Positions 1 through 6,708 of a stretch of 10,413 bases of DNA are shown here, in pieces (the stretch's first letter is position 1; each line of letters opens with the position of its first letter). This DNA is from Angelakisella sp. (GTDB lineage: Bacteria; Bacillota; Clostridia; Oscillospirales; Ruminococcaceae). The stretch is taken from positions 1 to 10,413 of the forward strand of contig JAAWGY010000059.1 of assembly GCA_022795575.1 (NCBI GenBank), written 5' to 3'. Made by a program: the position numbers and the translations under genes. Below the pieces are notes generated by a model. The model made no database searches. It had not been told where the DNA came from and saw only the letters and a program-made list of their open reading frames with translations.

Positions 1-51
1 CTGTGCCAAAAACACAAGCCCTGCCGTTATTGTAGTCAACCTGGGGAGTTT

Positions 52-89
52 CGCTCCTGCGGGAGCGACCAGGGCCTGCGCGGCCCTGG
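52..89. other. Tandem GC-rich hairpins downstream of the XRE-cupin gene
   Basis: Two perfect inverted repeats lie side by side. CGCTCC (52-57) pairs with GGAGCG (62-67) across a TGCG loop. CCAGGGCC (69-76) pairs with GGCCCTGG (82-89) across a five-base loop. A weaker GCCGGG/CCCCGGC hairpin follows near 96-111. They sit just past the 3' end of the minus-strand regulator gene and could slow or end its transcription. There is no clear T-run straight after them on that strand, so a canonical intrinsic terminator is not supported. I see no gene in 1-157. Confidence 0.4.
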
Positions 90-157
90 ACCTGCGGCCG
101 GGAAGCCCCGGCGGGCAGATAGCAGCCGGTAGCCGGGTGCCTCTGATCCACCGGTAA

Positions 158-775
158 TCAGTCCTTAAAGCTATGCTCCCGGTCCTGCCTGGGGTCCAGA
201 ATGGTGGGATTGCCATAAGCCGTAGCCTGCTCGTTAATCACCACCAGGAAGGTAGCCGGCCCCCCCACCGCCAACTGAACATGAGACATACGGGGATCAA
301 AGTAAAGACTGTCCCCCTCCTCCAAAATCAGCTCGTGATCCCCTAAAATAACCTTAATGGTACCGGAAAGAACATAGTTAAATTCCTGCCCGCTGTGGCA
401 AAAATATTCCGGCGCCTCGTCAATGGGATCAATGTTGACAATCATCGGCTCCATCTCCCGGCCCACATAGTTGGTGGCCAGCGAGGAAAACCGGTAGCCA
501 GGATAGCGTTCAATGTCCAACCCGCTGCCCCGCTTCACTAAGGCATAGGTGCGCATCTTGGGCGGCTTGCCAGTGAGCAGAAGGGTGGGATCTACCTGGA
601 AAAGCGCAGCAGCACCGTAGAGGATCCCAACCGGAATGTCGTCCTTCCCGTCCTCGTACCGCTGGTAGTCCTCAATGCAGACCCCCAGCTGCATCGAGAC
701 ATCCTCCATGCTCATCTCCAGTACCTCTCGCAGCTCCTTGATCCGCTTCGCAATCTGGATTACCTGCTCGTTCAT
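158..775 (-). CDS. XRE-family HTH regulator with C-terminal cupin sensor domain
   Basis: A 205-residue protein with the common two-part build of small-molecule-responsive repressors. Residues about 6-65 form an XRE/Cro-type helix-turn-helix (IAKRIKELR, then MEDVSMQLGV and YQRYEDGKDDIP). Residues about 105-182 form a cupin barrel with H127, E131 and H165 as likely metal or ligand residues, plus the typical LEEGDSLYF turn. It should bind DNA as a dimer and answer to a small ligand that the sequence does not reveal. The start is supported by AAAGGAG about nine bases upstream and a good promoter at 820-848. In clostridia such regulators often stand next to acyl-CoA synthetase or aminotransferase genes, but here the downstream neighbour lies beyond the window, so the target is unknown. 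The family call is strong and the ligand is open. Confidence 0.9.
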   Translation of the reverse strand: MNEQVIQIAKRIKELREVLEMSMEDVSMQLGVCIEDYQRYEDGKDDIPVGILYGAAALFQVDPTLLLTGKPPKMRTYALVKRGSGLDIERYPGYRFSSLATNYVGREMEPMIVNIDPIDEAPEYFCHSGQEFNYVLSGTIKVILGDHELILEEGDSLYFDPRMSHVQLAVGGPATFLVVINEQATAYGNPTILDPRQDREHSFKD

Positions 776-819
776 CCAAGAACACTCCTTTCACCGGCAA
801 ACGTTGCTTCCTGCCCTTT

Positions 820-848
820 ATTGTAGCATAAATACAGGGATAGGGCAA
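820..848 (-). promoter_or_regulatory. Sigma-A-type promoter of the XRE-cupin gene
   Basis: Read on the minus strand, TTGCCC (843-848) is followed after 17 bases by TACAAT (820-825), with a TG one base before the -10 box (extended -10). It lies between the glycosylase stop codon and the regulator start, so the regulator can be transcribed independently of the glycosylase. Confidence 0.7.
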
Positions 849-865
849 GCGTGCAAAATAGGCCG

Positions 866-1699
866 TCAGCAGGGAAGATGGCCCCCCCGGGCGTAGTCAA
901 AGAGGACCTGCTGGGCAATGCCCCCGTAAGGGCGCAGGTATCGGGGCAGCCCCTTGGGGTAGCATTCCGCCATCACCCGCTTCATCCAAACGTCCATGGG
1001 GATGCACTCCACCCGGCCAAAGCCGAAGAGCAGCACGCAGTCCGCCACCTTGGCCCCCACCCCCTTTACCTCCCGGAGCCGCAGCCGGGCCTCCGGGGTG
1101 GGGAGCCCGGCAACCTCCCCAAGGTCCAGCCGCCCCTCCGCTACCCGGCGGGCGGCGTCCAACAGGTACTCCCCCCGCCACCCCGCCCGGAGTGGGGCCA
1201 GGTCCCCCGGGGAAAGGGGGGCCAGCCGCTCCGGCGGGGGAAAGGCAAAAAAGCCGCAGCCGGGGATCGCCTCCCCCCACCCCCGGCAAAGACGCTCCAC
1301 AATGCCCTTGATCCGGGGGACGTTGTTGTTGGCGCTCAGGATGAAGGTGCAAAGGGTCTCCCAGGGCTCCTGCCGCAGTACCCGTATCCCGGGACAGCAG
1401 CCTAACGCCTGCCGCAGAACAGGGTTGCGGCGGAAAAGCGCCCAAAGGGCGGGGTAGTCCCGGTCCAGGTCAAAGTAGCTGCGCCAAAAGGGGAGGTCCG
1501 CCGCCCCCGCCTGTAGGAGGATATCCGCCCCCCGGCGCTCCAGCCGCAGGTAACGCCCCCCGGCGGCGCCCTCCCATCCCCCGTTCTCCCGGCGGCGCCA
1601 GCGGAAGGCCTGGCCGCAATCCAGGGTGCGGGGCAGGTCGAAGCTCTCCGCCAGCCCCGGCAGCAGCAGCCCCTGGGGCACAGCTGCAAAATCCAGCAT
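866..1699 (-). CDS. ogg: OGG1-type 8-oxoguanine DNA glycosylase/AP lyase
   Basis: A 277-residue base-excision repair enzyme that would remove 8-oxoguanine from DNA and cut the abasic site. Residues about 15-110 match the OGG N-terminal domain, including the CGQAFRW signature (28-34). Residues about 115-265 are the HhH-GPD domain: SANNN (122-126), the hairpin KGVGAKVADC (212-221) with catalytic Lys217, and catalytic Asp236 in CIPMDVW. This follows human OGG1 (GVGTKVADC, then VPVDVH) closely, so it is not an AlkA or a MutY, and no MutY-type iron-sulphur cysteine set is visible. The frame stays open to an ATG at 1831, but the promoter at 1736-1765 lies inside that extension. GGGAGG stands ten bases before the ATG at 1699, so I chose 1699. 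Confidence 0.92.
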   Translation of the reverse strand: MLDFAAVPQGLLLPGLAESFDLPRTLDCGQAFRWRRRENGGWEGAAGGRYLRLERRGADILLQAGAADLPFWRSYFDLDRDYPALWALFRRNPVLRQALGCCPGIRVLRQEPWETLCTFILSANNNVPRIKGIVERLCRGWGEAIPGCGFFAFPPPERLAPLSPGDLAPLRAGWRGEYLLDAARRVAEGRLDLGEVAGLPTPEARLRLREVKGVGAKVADCVLLFGFGRVECIPMDVWMKRVMAECYPKGLPRYLRPYGGIAQQVLFDYARGGHLPC

Positions 1700-1735
1700 C
1701 CCATACATCCCTCCCAAGCTATTCTGATGAAAAAC

Positions 1736-1765
1736 AGTATAACAGAAGGAGGCGGGGGAGAGCAA
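1736..1765 (-). promoter_or_regulatory. Sigma-A-type promoter of the glycosylase gene
   Basis: On the minus strand TTGCTC (1760-1765) and TATACT (1736-1741) are separated by 18 bases, with TG one base upstream of the -10 box. Transcription would start near 1729, about 30 bases before the ATG at 1699. This is the main argument against the longer reading frame starting at 1831. Confidence 0.7.
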
Positions 1766-1794
1766 GTCGAATTCCGGCGAGGATGTATATAAAT

Positions 1795-1807
1795 GCAGAT
1801 AATCTGC
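1795..1807. promoter_or_regulatory. Perfect 13-bp palindrome, possible operator
   Basis: GCAGAT-A-ATCTGC is an exact inverted repeat with a one-base centre. It lies about 30 bases upstream of the -35 box of the glycosylase promoter, in a locally AT-rich stretch. This size and symmetry suit a dimeric regulator, but I cannot link it to a named protein and it occurs once. Confidence 0.3.
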
Positions 1808-1915
1808 CGAAAACCGGTAAAATATGCACATTTACAGGACGTGCAGTTGGCCGGTGTCAAGGTGGGATAACTATCTGTATGAAAAGAACAAATGGGTGCG
1901 GTGGGATGGAAAAAG

Positions 1916-2026
1916 TTCTCAACAGGGGTTGTCCAGGGTGACGGTATGGAAAACCAAGGGGTTATCCACCTTTTCCACCGGGTTTTCAACAGGGTCTGTG
2001 GAAAGCTAAGTTAAAAATGTGGAAAA
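1916..2026. promoter_or_regulatory. Cluster of DnaA-box-like sequences in divergent intergenic region
   Basis: Six nine-base sites resemble the DnaA box TTATCCACA. On the plus strand they are TTCTCAACA (1916-1924), TTATCCACC (1962-1970, one mismatch), TTTTCCACC (1971-1979) and TTTTCAACA (1983-1991). On the minus strand they are CTTTCCACA (1997-2005) and TTTTCCACA (2018-2026, one mismatch). Four sites fall within 45 bases. The genes on either side diverge away from it, and AT-rich DNA follows at 2068-2090. No dnaA, dnaN, rpmH or gyr gene is in the window, so a DnaA-titrating or regulatory cluster is as likely as an origin. The rest of the intergenic region (1766-2166) shows no gene, only this cluster, the palindrome at 1795 and a CGGCCC/GGGCCG hairpin at 2123-2137. 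Confidence 0.5.
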
Positions 2027-2166
2027 CTGCCCATTACCCCACGTATAGTTTTCTGGAGAAATCCACCGTAAAAATATGTATAAAAGAATGTTAGGGGAGA
2101 AATGCTAAAAGGGCCAGAGCAACGGCCCAAAGGGCCGCCGGAGAAGGGGAACAGGAGGACATAGGG

Positions 2167-2421
2167 ATGCTGAAGGGGATCAATAAGCGCGTGGTGGAAG
2201 TGGTGGATATCGAGAACGAGTACTTTGAAAAGGCGATACTCTTTCTCCGGGCGGGGCGGCCCGATTCTGACGAGGGGCTGCTGCGCCAGCGGGCGGGGGA
2301 GTATGTCCGGGCCATCAAGTACCGCCCCCGCCGGGAGTTTTGCTGGCAGAAAGGGCTGGCCATCCTCCTGGCCGGGGGGGTGCTGCTGGCGGCGGCGCTG
2401 ATCATCGCCGCGATGCTGTAG
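2167..2421 (+). CDS. Small single-pass membrane protein, unknown function
   Basis: An 84-residue protein with a very good AGGAGG (2153-2158) eight bases before the ATG, which argues that it is translated. Residues about 1-58 are soluble and charged, with a conserved-looking core (VDIENEYFEKAILFLRAGRP) followed by basic residues (KYRPRRE). Residues about 63-84 form one hydrophobic helix ending at the C-terminus, as in a tail-anchored or bitopic protein with its basic N-terminal part in the cytoplasm. No catalytic motif or signal peptide is visible. It resembles short hypothetical proteins with an EYFE(R/K)A core that I associate with Clostridia, but I cannot name a family. It lies downstream of the DnaA-box-like cluster. 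No convincing promoter was found, although TATAAA occurs near 2079. Confidence 0.72.
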   Translation: MLKGINKRVVEVVDIENEYFEKAILFLRAGRPDSDEGLLRQRAGEYVRAIKYRPRREFCWQKGLAILLAGGVLLAAALIIAAML

Positions 2422-2486
2422 GCGGGGGCCTTCGCCGTCCCGGGCAAAAAAGCGACCGCTTCCCCCTTTTATTGCGCGGGGATTTA

Positions 2487-2495
2487 TGGTATACT
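2487..2495 (+). promoter_or_regulatory. Extended -10 promoter upstream of rlmB
   Basis: TGGTATACT gives a TATACT hexamer (2490-2495) with a TG one base ahead of it. No good -35 hexamer is found 16-18 bases upstream, as is usual when an extended -10 carries the promoter. Transcription would start near 2502, leaving a leader of about 130 bases before rlmB. Confidence 0.55.
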
Positions 2496-2534
2496 ATGGG
2501 CGTGTCCACAAGGTCTGCCTCCTGGCTATTTCCG

Positions 2535-2602
2535 CAGGGGGCGGCGTTTGTTAGCCGGAAAACCCTTGGGATTGCCTGCGGTTTTCCGGCTGCCCGCCCC
2601 TG
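2535..2602 (+). other. Long stem-loop in the rlmB leader
   Basis: AGCCGGAAAACC (2553-2564) pairs perfectly with GGTTTTCCGGCT (2580-2591) around a 15-base loop. An outer stem continues it: CAGGGGGCGG (2535-2544) against CCGCCCCTG (2594-2602), with one bulged G. In the RNA this makes a two-part hairpin of about 20 base pairs, ending 33 bases before the rlmB ATG. No poly-T follows, so it is not an intrinsic terminator. It may shape mRNA stability, bind a protein, or be a small palindromic repeat element. Confidence 0.55.
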
Positions 2603-2635
2603 GGGACGCATCCCGGCAAAGGGGTAGATGGATAG

Positions 2636-3436
2636 ATGCCGAAAAAACCGCCGCGCCCAGCGCGGGGAATGGATGGACAGATGGAAGCAAAGCCGAAGAC
2701 CGAGGCGGTAGCCGGGCGCAACCCGGTACTGGAGCTGCTGCGCTCCCAGCGGGAACTGGAGTGCGTTTACATACAGACCGGGCTGGAAAAGGGCCCGGTG
2801 GGGCGGATCATCGCCCTGGCCCGGGAGCGGGGGATACCGGTAAAGGACGCCACCGCCGAAAAGCTCACCGCTATCTCCGGCATCACCTCCCACCAGGGGG
2901 TGGCCGCGGTGCCTGCGGCGGCGGATTACGCCCGGATGGAGGAAGTCCTCCGCCGTGCCGGGGAGGAGCCCCTCTTTCTGGTCTTTGCCGACGGGGTGGA
3001 GGATCCCCACAACCTGGGGGCCATCATCCGCTCTGCCGAGGCCGCAGGGGCCCACGGGGTGGTGATCCCCAAGCGCCACAGCGCCGGGCTTACCGCTGCG
3101 GCGGTCAAGGCCGCCGCCGGTGCAGCCGCCCACCTGCCGGTGGTGCGGGTGCCCAACCTGGCCGCTGCCATGGAGGAGCTCAAGACCACCCGGAATATGT
3201 GGTTCTACTGCGCCGATATGGACGGCGCCCACTGGTGCACCGTGGATTACGCCGGGGCGGTGGGGCTGGTGGTGGGGTCGGAGGGCTCCGGCGTCAGCCG
3301 CCTGATCAAGGAAAAGTGTGATTTTGTGGTATCCCTCCCCATGCGGGGGAGGATCAACTCTCTCAACGCCTCGGTGGCGGCGGGCATCCTGATGTACGAG
3401 GTAGCCCGCCAGCGGATGGGGCTGCGGGCCCGGTGA
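2636..3436 (+). CDS. rlmB: 23S rRNA (guanosine-2'-O)-methyltransferase RlmB (TrmH/SpoU family)
   Basis: A 266-residue SAM-dependent RNA methyltransferase. RlmB of E. coli methylates the 2'-OH of G2251 in 23S rRNA during large-subunit assembly. The N-terminal substrate-binding domain begins with VAGRNPVLELLRS (25-37). The three SPOUT knot motifs are present: motif 1 DGVEDPHNLGAIIRSAEAAG (119-138) with N126 and R132, motif 2 VVGSEGSGVSRL (212-223), and motif 3 LPMRGRINSLNASVAAGIL (234-252) with the invariant Asn. The length is normal. The start at 2636 has AAGGGG 11 bases upstream. ATGs at residues 12 and 16 are possible shorter starts and would remove a variable basic tail. TrmH relatives share these motifs, so the exact target base is inferred, but the N-terminal domain favours RlmB. 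Confidence 0.92.
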   Translation: MPKKPPRPARGMDGQMEAKPKTEAVAGRNPVLELLRSQRELECVYIQTGLEKGPVGRIIALARERGIPVKDATAEKLTAISGITSHQGVAAVPAAADYARMEEVLRRAGEEPLFLVFADGVEDPHNLGAIIRSAEAAGAHGVVIPKRHSAGLTAAAVKAAAGAAAHLPVVRVPNLAAAMEELKTTRNMWFYCADMDGAHWCTVDYAGAVGLVVGSEGSGVSRLIKEKCDFVVSLPMRGRINSLNASVAAGILMYEVARQRMGLRAR

Positions 3437-3506
3437 CAGGGCCGGGAGAGGATAGGACAGGGGCCGCGGCCGGATGGCGGGGCCCCTGATATGGGAGGTC
3501 GAAGCG

Positions 3507-6500
3507 TTGCCTGATCGTAATTACAGTGTGGATGACATCCTCCGGGAGATCCGCCGCAAGCAGTCCGAGGAGGTGCCGGCGGGGGCGGAAGACGATCGCT
3601 TCCCCGGCCGGCCGGCTTCCCCTGCCCCCAGCGGGCCGGAGGAAGCCCGCTCTGCCCGCCGGGAGCGGAGCGCCGCCGGGGCCCAGCGCCCCCGGCCCAT
3701 GTGGGAGGAGGACGAGGCATCGGAGCCGTCCCCCCGCTCCGGCCGTTTGGCGGAGCCCCGCCCCCAGCGGAGCCCCGCCCCCCCTGCCCGCCCGGCTTGG
3801 GAGGCCCTGGAGGACGAGGAGGAGCCCCCCCGTCCCCGGCGGAGTGCCAAGGCATCCTCCGCGTGGGAGGCGCTGGAGAGGGAAGAGGCCATGCCCCGTT
3901 CCGGCCGCGCCATGGAGCAGCGGGAGGAGCGCCCCCAGCGCGCCGCCCGAGCCCCCTCCCGCCCGGTGTGGGAGGAGATGGAGGAGGACGAGCCCCCCCG
4001 CTCCAGCCGTGCCAGGGAGCGTGAGGAGCGCCCCCAGCGCGCTGCCCGAGCCCCCTCCCGCCCGGTGTGGGAGGAGATGGAAGAGGACAACCCCCCCCGC
4101 TCCAGCCGTGCCAGGGAGCGAGAGGAGCGCCCCCAGCGCGCTGCCAGAGCCCCCTCCCGCCCGGTGTGGGAGGAGATGGGGGAAGAGGACGAGCCCCCCC
4201 GCTCCAGCCGTGCCAGAGAGCGAGAGGAGCGCCCCCAGCGCTCCGCCAAGGCCCCCGCCCGCCCGGTATGGGAGGAGATGGGGGAGGAGGACGAGCCGCC
4301 CCGCCCCAGCCGTGCCAGGGAGCGAGAGGAGCGCCCCCAGCGCTCCGCCAAGGCCCCCGCCCGCCCGGTGTGGGAGGAGATGGGGGAGGAGGACGAGCCC
4401 CCCCGCTCCAGCCGGACCAGAGAGCGAGCGGAGCGCCCCCAGCGCTCCGCCAAGGCCCCCGCCCGCCCCATGTGGGAGGAGCCGGAGGAGGACGAGTCCC
4501 CCCGGCCCGGCCGTTCTGCCCGTACAGCCTCCCCGGCCCGGGGCCAGGGGGGACAGGCGCCCTCCCTGTGGGAGGGGGAAACGCCCCTCCCCGGCGGGCA
4601 GGTTTCCGCCCGGGAACGGGAGCGGGACCGGAGCATCAACGCCACGGCGGCGGCCCAGCTGATTACCGGGGTGAGCGCCCCGGAGACCGACCTGGAAAAG
4701 CGGGTGGTGCAGCAGGCCCGGGGAGCCGCCCGGGCGGAGGAGGCGCAGGAGGAGCGCCGCCCCCGCCGTCCCCGGGAGGACGAGGAGGACCGGCCCCGGT
4801 CCCGCCGGAGAGAGCAGGACGAGGAGGAACCCCGTCCCCGCCGCCGGGGGCAGCGGGAGGAGGAAGAGCCCCGCCGCCGGGAGGCGGAGGAGGACGACCC
4901 CCGTTCCCGGCCCCGGATTGGGGCCCAGCTCCGTGGGATGCAGACCAGCCTGATCATCCGGCTGGTGGTAAACCTCCTCTGCGCCGCCGGGCTGATCTAC
5001 CTGATGCTGGCCCCGGACCAGGGCTGGCCCATTCCGGAGTACTTTATGGACCAGCCGGAGCAGTACCTGTGGCTGGAGGTGGCCCTGCTGGCCTTTTCCG
5101 CCCTGCTCTCCGGCAGCACCGTGGGGGGCGGGATGATCTCCCTGTTCTGCCTGCGGCCCAACAACGACTGCTACAGCGCCATCGGGGTTTTTGCCTGCCT
5201 GGTGCAGGGCTCCTATATGGCCATGCGGCCCGAGATGATGGACGGCTACGCCGCCAACCTCTACCTGCCCATGGGGGCGCTGCTGCTGCTCTTTAACACC
5301 ATCGGCAAGCTGATCCTCCGGGGGCGGGTGGCCGGGAGCTACCGCCTTATCGCCCAGGACGGGGCCAAGCACACCGCCGCCGTAATCGATAACGAGAATC
5401 TGGCGGGGCGCATCGGCGGGGATGTTATCGACGGCGAGCCGGAGATCGCTTACTTTACCCGCTCCGCCGGGGTTTCCGCCTTTTTGGAGCAGGCCTTTTC
5501 GGAGAGCAAGGCGGAGGATGTCTCCAAGGTCATCGCCCCCATGACCGCCGTGGCGGCGCTGATTATGGCGGTGATCTCCTACCCCTTCCACAAGGACGTC
5601 TTTACCTCGGCCTGCGTCTTTACCGCCGCCCTCTGCATCACCGCCCCCATTGCGGGGGTGATCGCCACCAACCTCCCCATCGCCCTCACCAACCGCAAGC
5701 TGAGCCGGTGGGGGGCCACCCTTTGCGGCTACGGGGCGGTAAACCAGTTTGCGGAGGTCAACGGGGTGCTGCTGCGGGGGTACGACCTCTTCCCCCCGGA
5801 AAGCGTCACCCTCCACACCATAAAGCCCTTTAACCGCACCCCTATGGACGAGGTGATCCTGGATATCGCCAGCGTCCTGAGCCAGTGCGGCAGCACCCTG
5901 ACACAGCTGTTTGCCAGCATGGTATCCAACCCCGGCCTGCTGCGGGAGGCGGAAAGCTTTGCCTGCGAGGACGGCAAGGGGGTATCCGCCTGGGTGGAGG
6001 GCCGGCGGGTGCTCATCGGCACCCGGGAGCTGATGAAGTCCTACGGGGTGGCCATCCCCCCCCGGGAGTACGAGGACCAGTACGGCCAGGGCAAGCAGGT
6101 GCTGTACATCTCCAACTCCGGCCAGGCGGCGGGGATGTGCGTCCTCTCCTACAAGGCGGATAAGCAGATGCGCCGGGCCCTGGAGCTGCTGGCGGACCGG
6201 GACATCGCCGTCTGCGTCTATACCACCGATCCCAACGTCACAGCCCCCCGGATCAGCCAGATCTACAGCTTCCCCAAGGAGCTGGTCAAGGTGATTCCGG
6301 CGGCTCTCCACCAGGAGGTGGACCGGTACATGGACCCCAAGGCCAAGGCCAGGGCGGGGATGGTGCACAGCGGGGAGCCCGCCTCCTATGTGCGGGGGGT
6401 GGCTGCGGCCCGCAGCTGCGACAGCACCCTGACGGTGCAGACGGCGCTGCTGCTGCTCTCGGTGGTGGTGGGCTTTGCCCTGGTGACGTTTTTTGCTTTT

Positions 6501-6599
6501 ACCGGCGGGATGCCGGCCCTTACCTGGGTGACGATAGCGGCGTATCAGCTCTTTTGGGCGGCGATCCAGCTGTTTGTTGCCTTCTTTAAGCCGGCATAA
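3507..6599 (+). CDS. Degenerate P1B-type ATPase-like membrane protein with long repetitive disordered N-terminus
   Basis: About 1030 residues. Residues 1-480 are rich in Arg, Glu and Pro and carry ten Trp-centred repeats (Trp 66, 98, 120, 155, 188, 221, 255, 289, 323, 355). Residues 482-1027 have eight hydrophobic helices (near 482, 520, 556, 583, 676, 699, 977, 1005), with soluble loops after helices 4 and 6 as in P1B heavy-metal pumps. AEVNGVLLRGYDLF aligns with AEVDTVVFDKTGTLT, putting Arg757 at the phosphorylated Asp. CPC reads API (713-715), GDGxND reads HSGEPAS (954-960), and TGES has no counterpart in a shortened loop. SKAEDVSKV after the A domain and GKGV (823-826) in the N domain survive. 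Transport is therefore unlikely; a scaffold or sensor role is inference. The start TTG (3507) has GGGAGG eight bases upstream and opens on YSVDDILREI; ATG 3474 would add 11 residues. Confidence 0.75.
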   Translation: MPDRNYSVDDILREIRRKQSEEVPAGAEDDRFPGRPASPAPSGPEEARSARRERSAAGAQRPRPMWEEDEASEPSPRSGRLAEPRPQRSPAPPARPAWEALEDEEEPPRPRRSAKASSAWEALEREEAMPRSGRAMEQREERPQRAARAPSRPVWEEMEEDEPPRSSRAREREERPQRAARAPSRPVWEEMEEDNPPRSSRAREREERPQRAARAPSRPVWEEMGEEDEPPRSSRAREREERPQRSAKAPARPVWEEMGEEDEPPRPSRAREREERPQRSAKAPARPVWEEMGEEDEPPRSSRTRERAERPQRSAKAPARPMWEEPEEDESPRPGRSARTASPARGQGGQAPSLWEGETPLPGGQVSARERERDRSINATAAAQLITGVSAPETDLEKRVVQQARGAARAEEAQEERRPRRPREDEEDRPRSRRREQDEEEPRPRRRGQREEEEPRRREAEEDDPRSRPRIGAQLRGMQTSLIIRLVVNLLCAAGLIYLMLAPDQGWPIPEYFMDQPEQYLWLEVALLAFSALLSGSTVGGGMISLFCLRPNNDCYSAIGVFACLVQGSYMAMRPEMMDGYAANLYLPMGALLLLFNTIGKLILRGRVAGSYRLIAQDGAKHTAAVIDNENLAGRIGGDVIDGEPEIAYFTRSAGVSAFLEQAFSESKAEDVSKVIAPMTAVAALIMAVISYPFHKDVFTSACVFTAALCITAPIAGVIATNLPIALTNRKLSRWGATLCGYGAVNQFAEVNGVLLRGYDLFPPESVTLHTIKPFNRTPMDEVILDIASVLSQCGSTLTQLFASMVSNPGLLREAESFACEDGKGVSAWVEGRRVLIGTRELMKSYGVAIPPREYEDQYGQGKQVLYISNSGQAAGMCVLSYKADKQMRRALELLADRDIAVCVYTTDPNVTAPRISQIYSFPKELVKVIPAALHQEVDRYMDPKAKARAGMVHSGEPASYVRGVAAARSCDSTLTVQTALLLLSVVVGFALVTFFAFTGGMPALTWVTIAAYQLFWAAIQLFVAFFKPA
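3924..4528 (+). repeat. In-frame 99/102-bp tandem repeat in the pseudo-ATPase gene
   Basis: Six near-identical units begin at about 3924, 4023, 4122, 4224, 4326 and 4428, each marked by GAGGAGCGCCCCCAGCG or a close variant. The spacing is 99, 99, 102, 102 and 102 bases, always a multiple of three. Each unit encodes 33-34 residues of the form EERPQR-(S/A)A(K/R)AP-(S/A)RPVWEEM-acidic-PPR-SSRARE. Two- and three-base changes separate the units, and synonymous positions are also alike, which points to recent duplication. More diverged units flank the core, giving ten Trp-centred repeats overall. Confidence 0.88.
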
Positions 6600-6621
6600 A
6601 GGAGATGGGAAAAAACCACCT

Positions 6622-6672
6622 GGAGCTTCTCCTGCCGCAGGCGTGGCGGGGGCAAGCTCCGGGCGGCTTTTT
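6622..6672 (+). terminator. Possible intrinsic terminator or attenuator between pseudo-ATPase and hemerythrin genes
   Basis: GGAGCTT (6622-6628) pairs exactly with AAGCTCC (6654-6660) around a GC-rich loop, and five T residues stand at 6668-6672. Seven bases separate the stem from the T-run, so it is not canonical. An alternative pairing of GCCGC near 6634 with GCGGC just before the T-run would be closer to one. If weak, it would let some transcription reach the hemerythrin gene 36 bases further on. Confidence 0.35.
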
Positions 6673-6708
6673 GTGAAAATGAGAAGACAGAAAAGGAGTA
6701 TGACTGCT

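Noticed and set aside
1700..1831. N-terminal extension of the glycosylase by 44 residues
   Set aside because: It covers the promoter at 1736-1765, while the ATG at 1699 has a well-spaced GGGAGG and family alignment begins there.
1832..2166. Confident call of a replication origin
   Set aside because: The DnaA-box-like sites are real matches, but no origin-linked gene is present and whole-genome GC skew is unavailable, so it is kept only as a finding.
3363..6368. Long minus-strand open frame of about 1000 codons opposite the pseudo-ATPase
   Set aside because: Its product is Gly/Leu/Pro/His-rich low complexity without domains or a ribosome binding site. It is the shadow of a GC-rich coding strand, as are the minus-strand frame at 3521-4957 and the plus-strand frames at 3526-4662 and 4067-5296.
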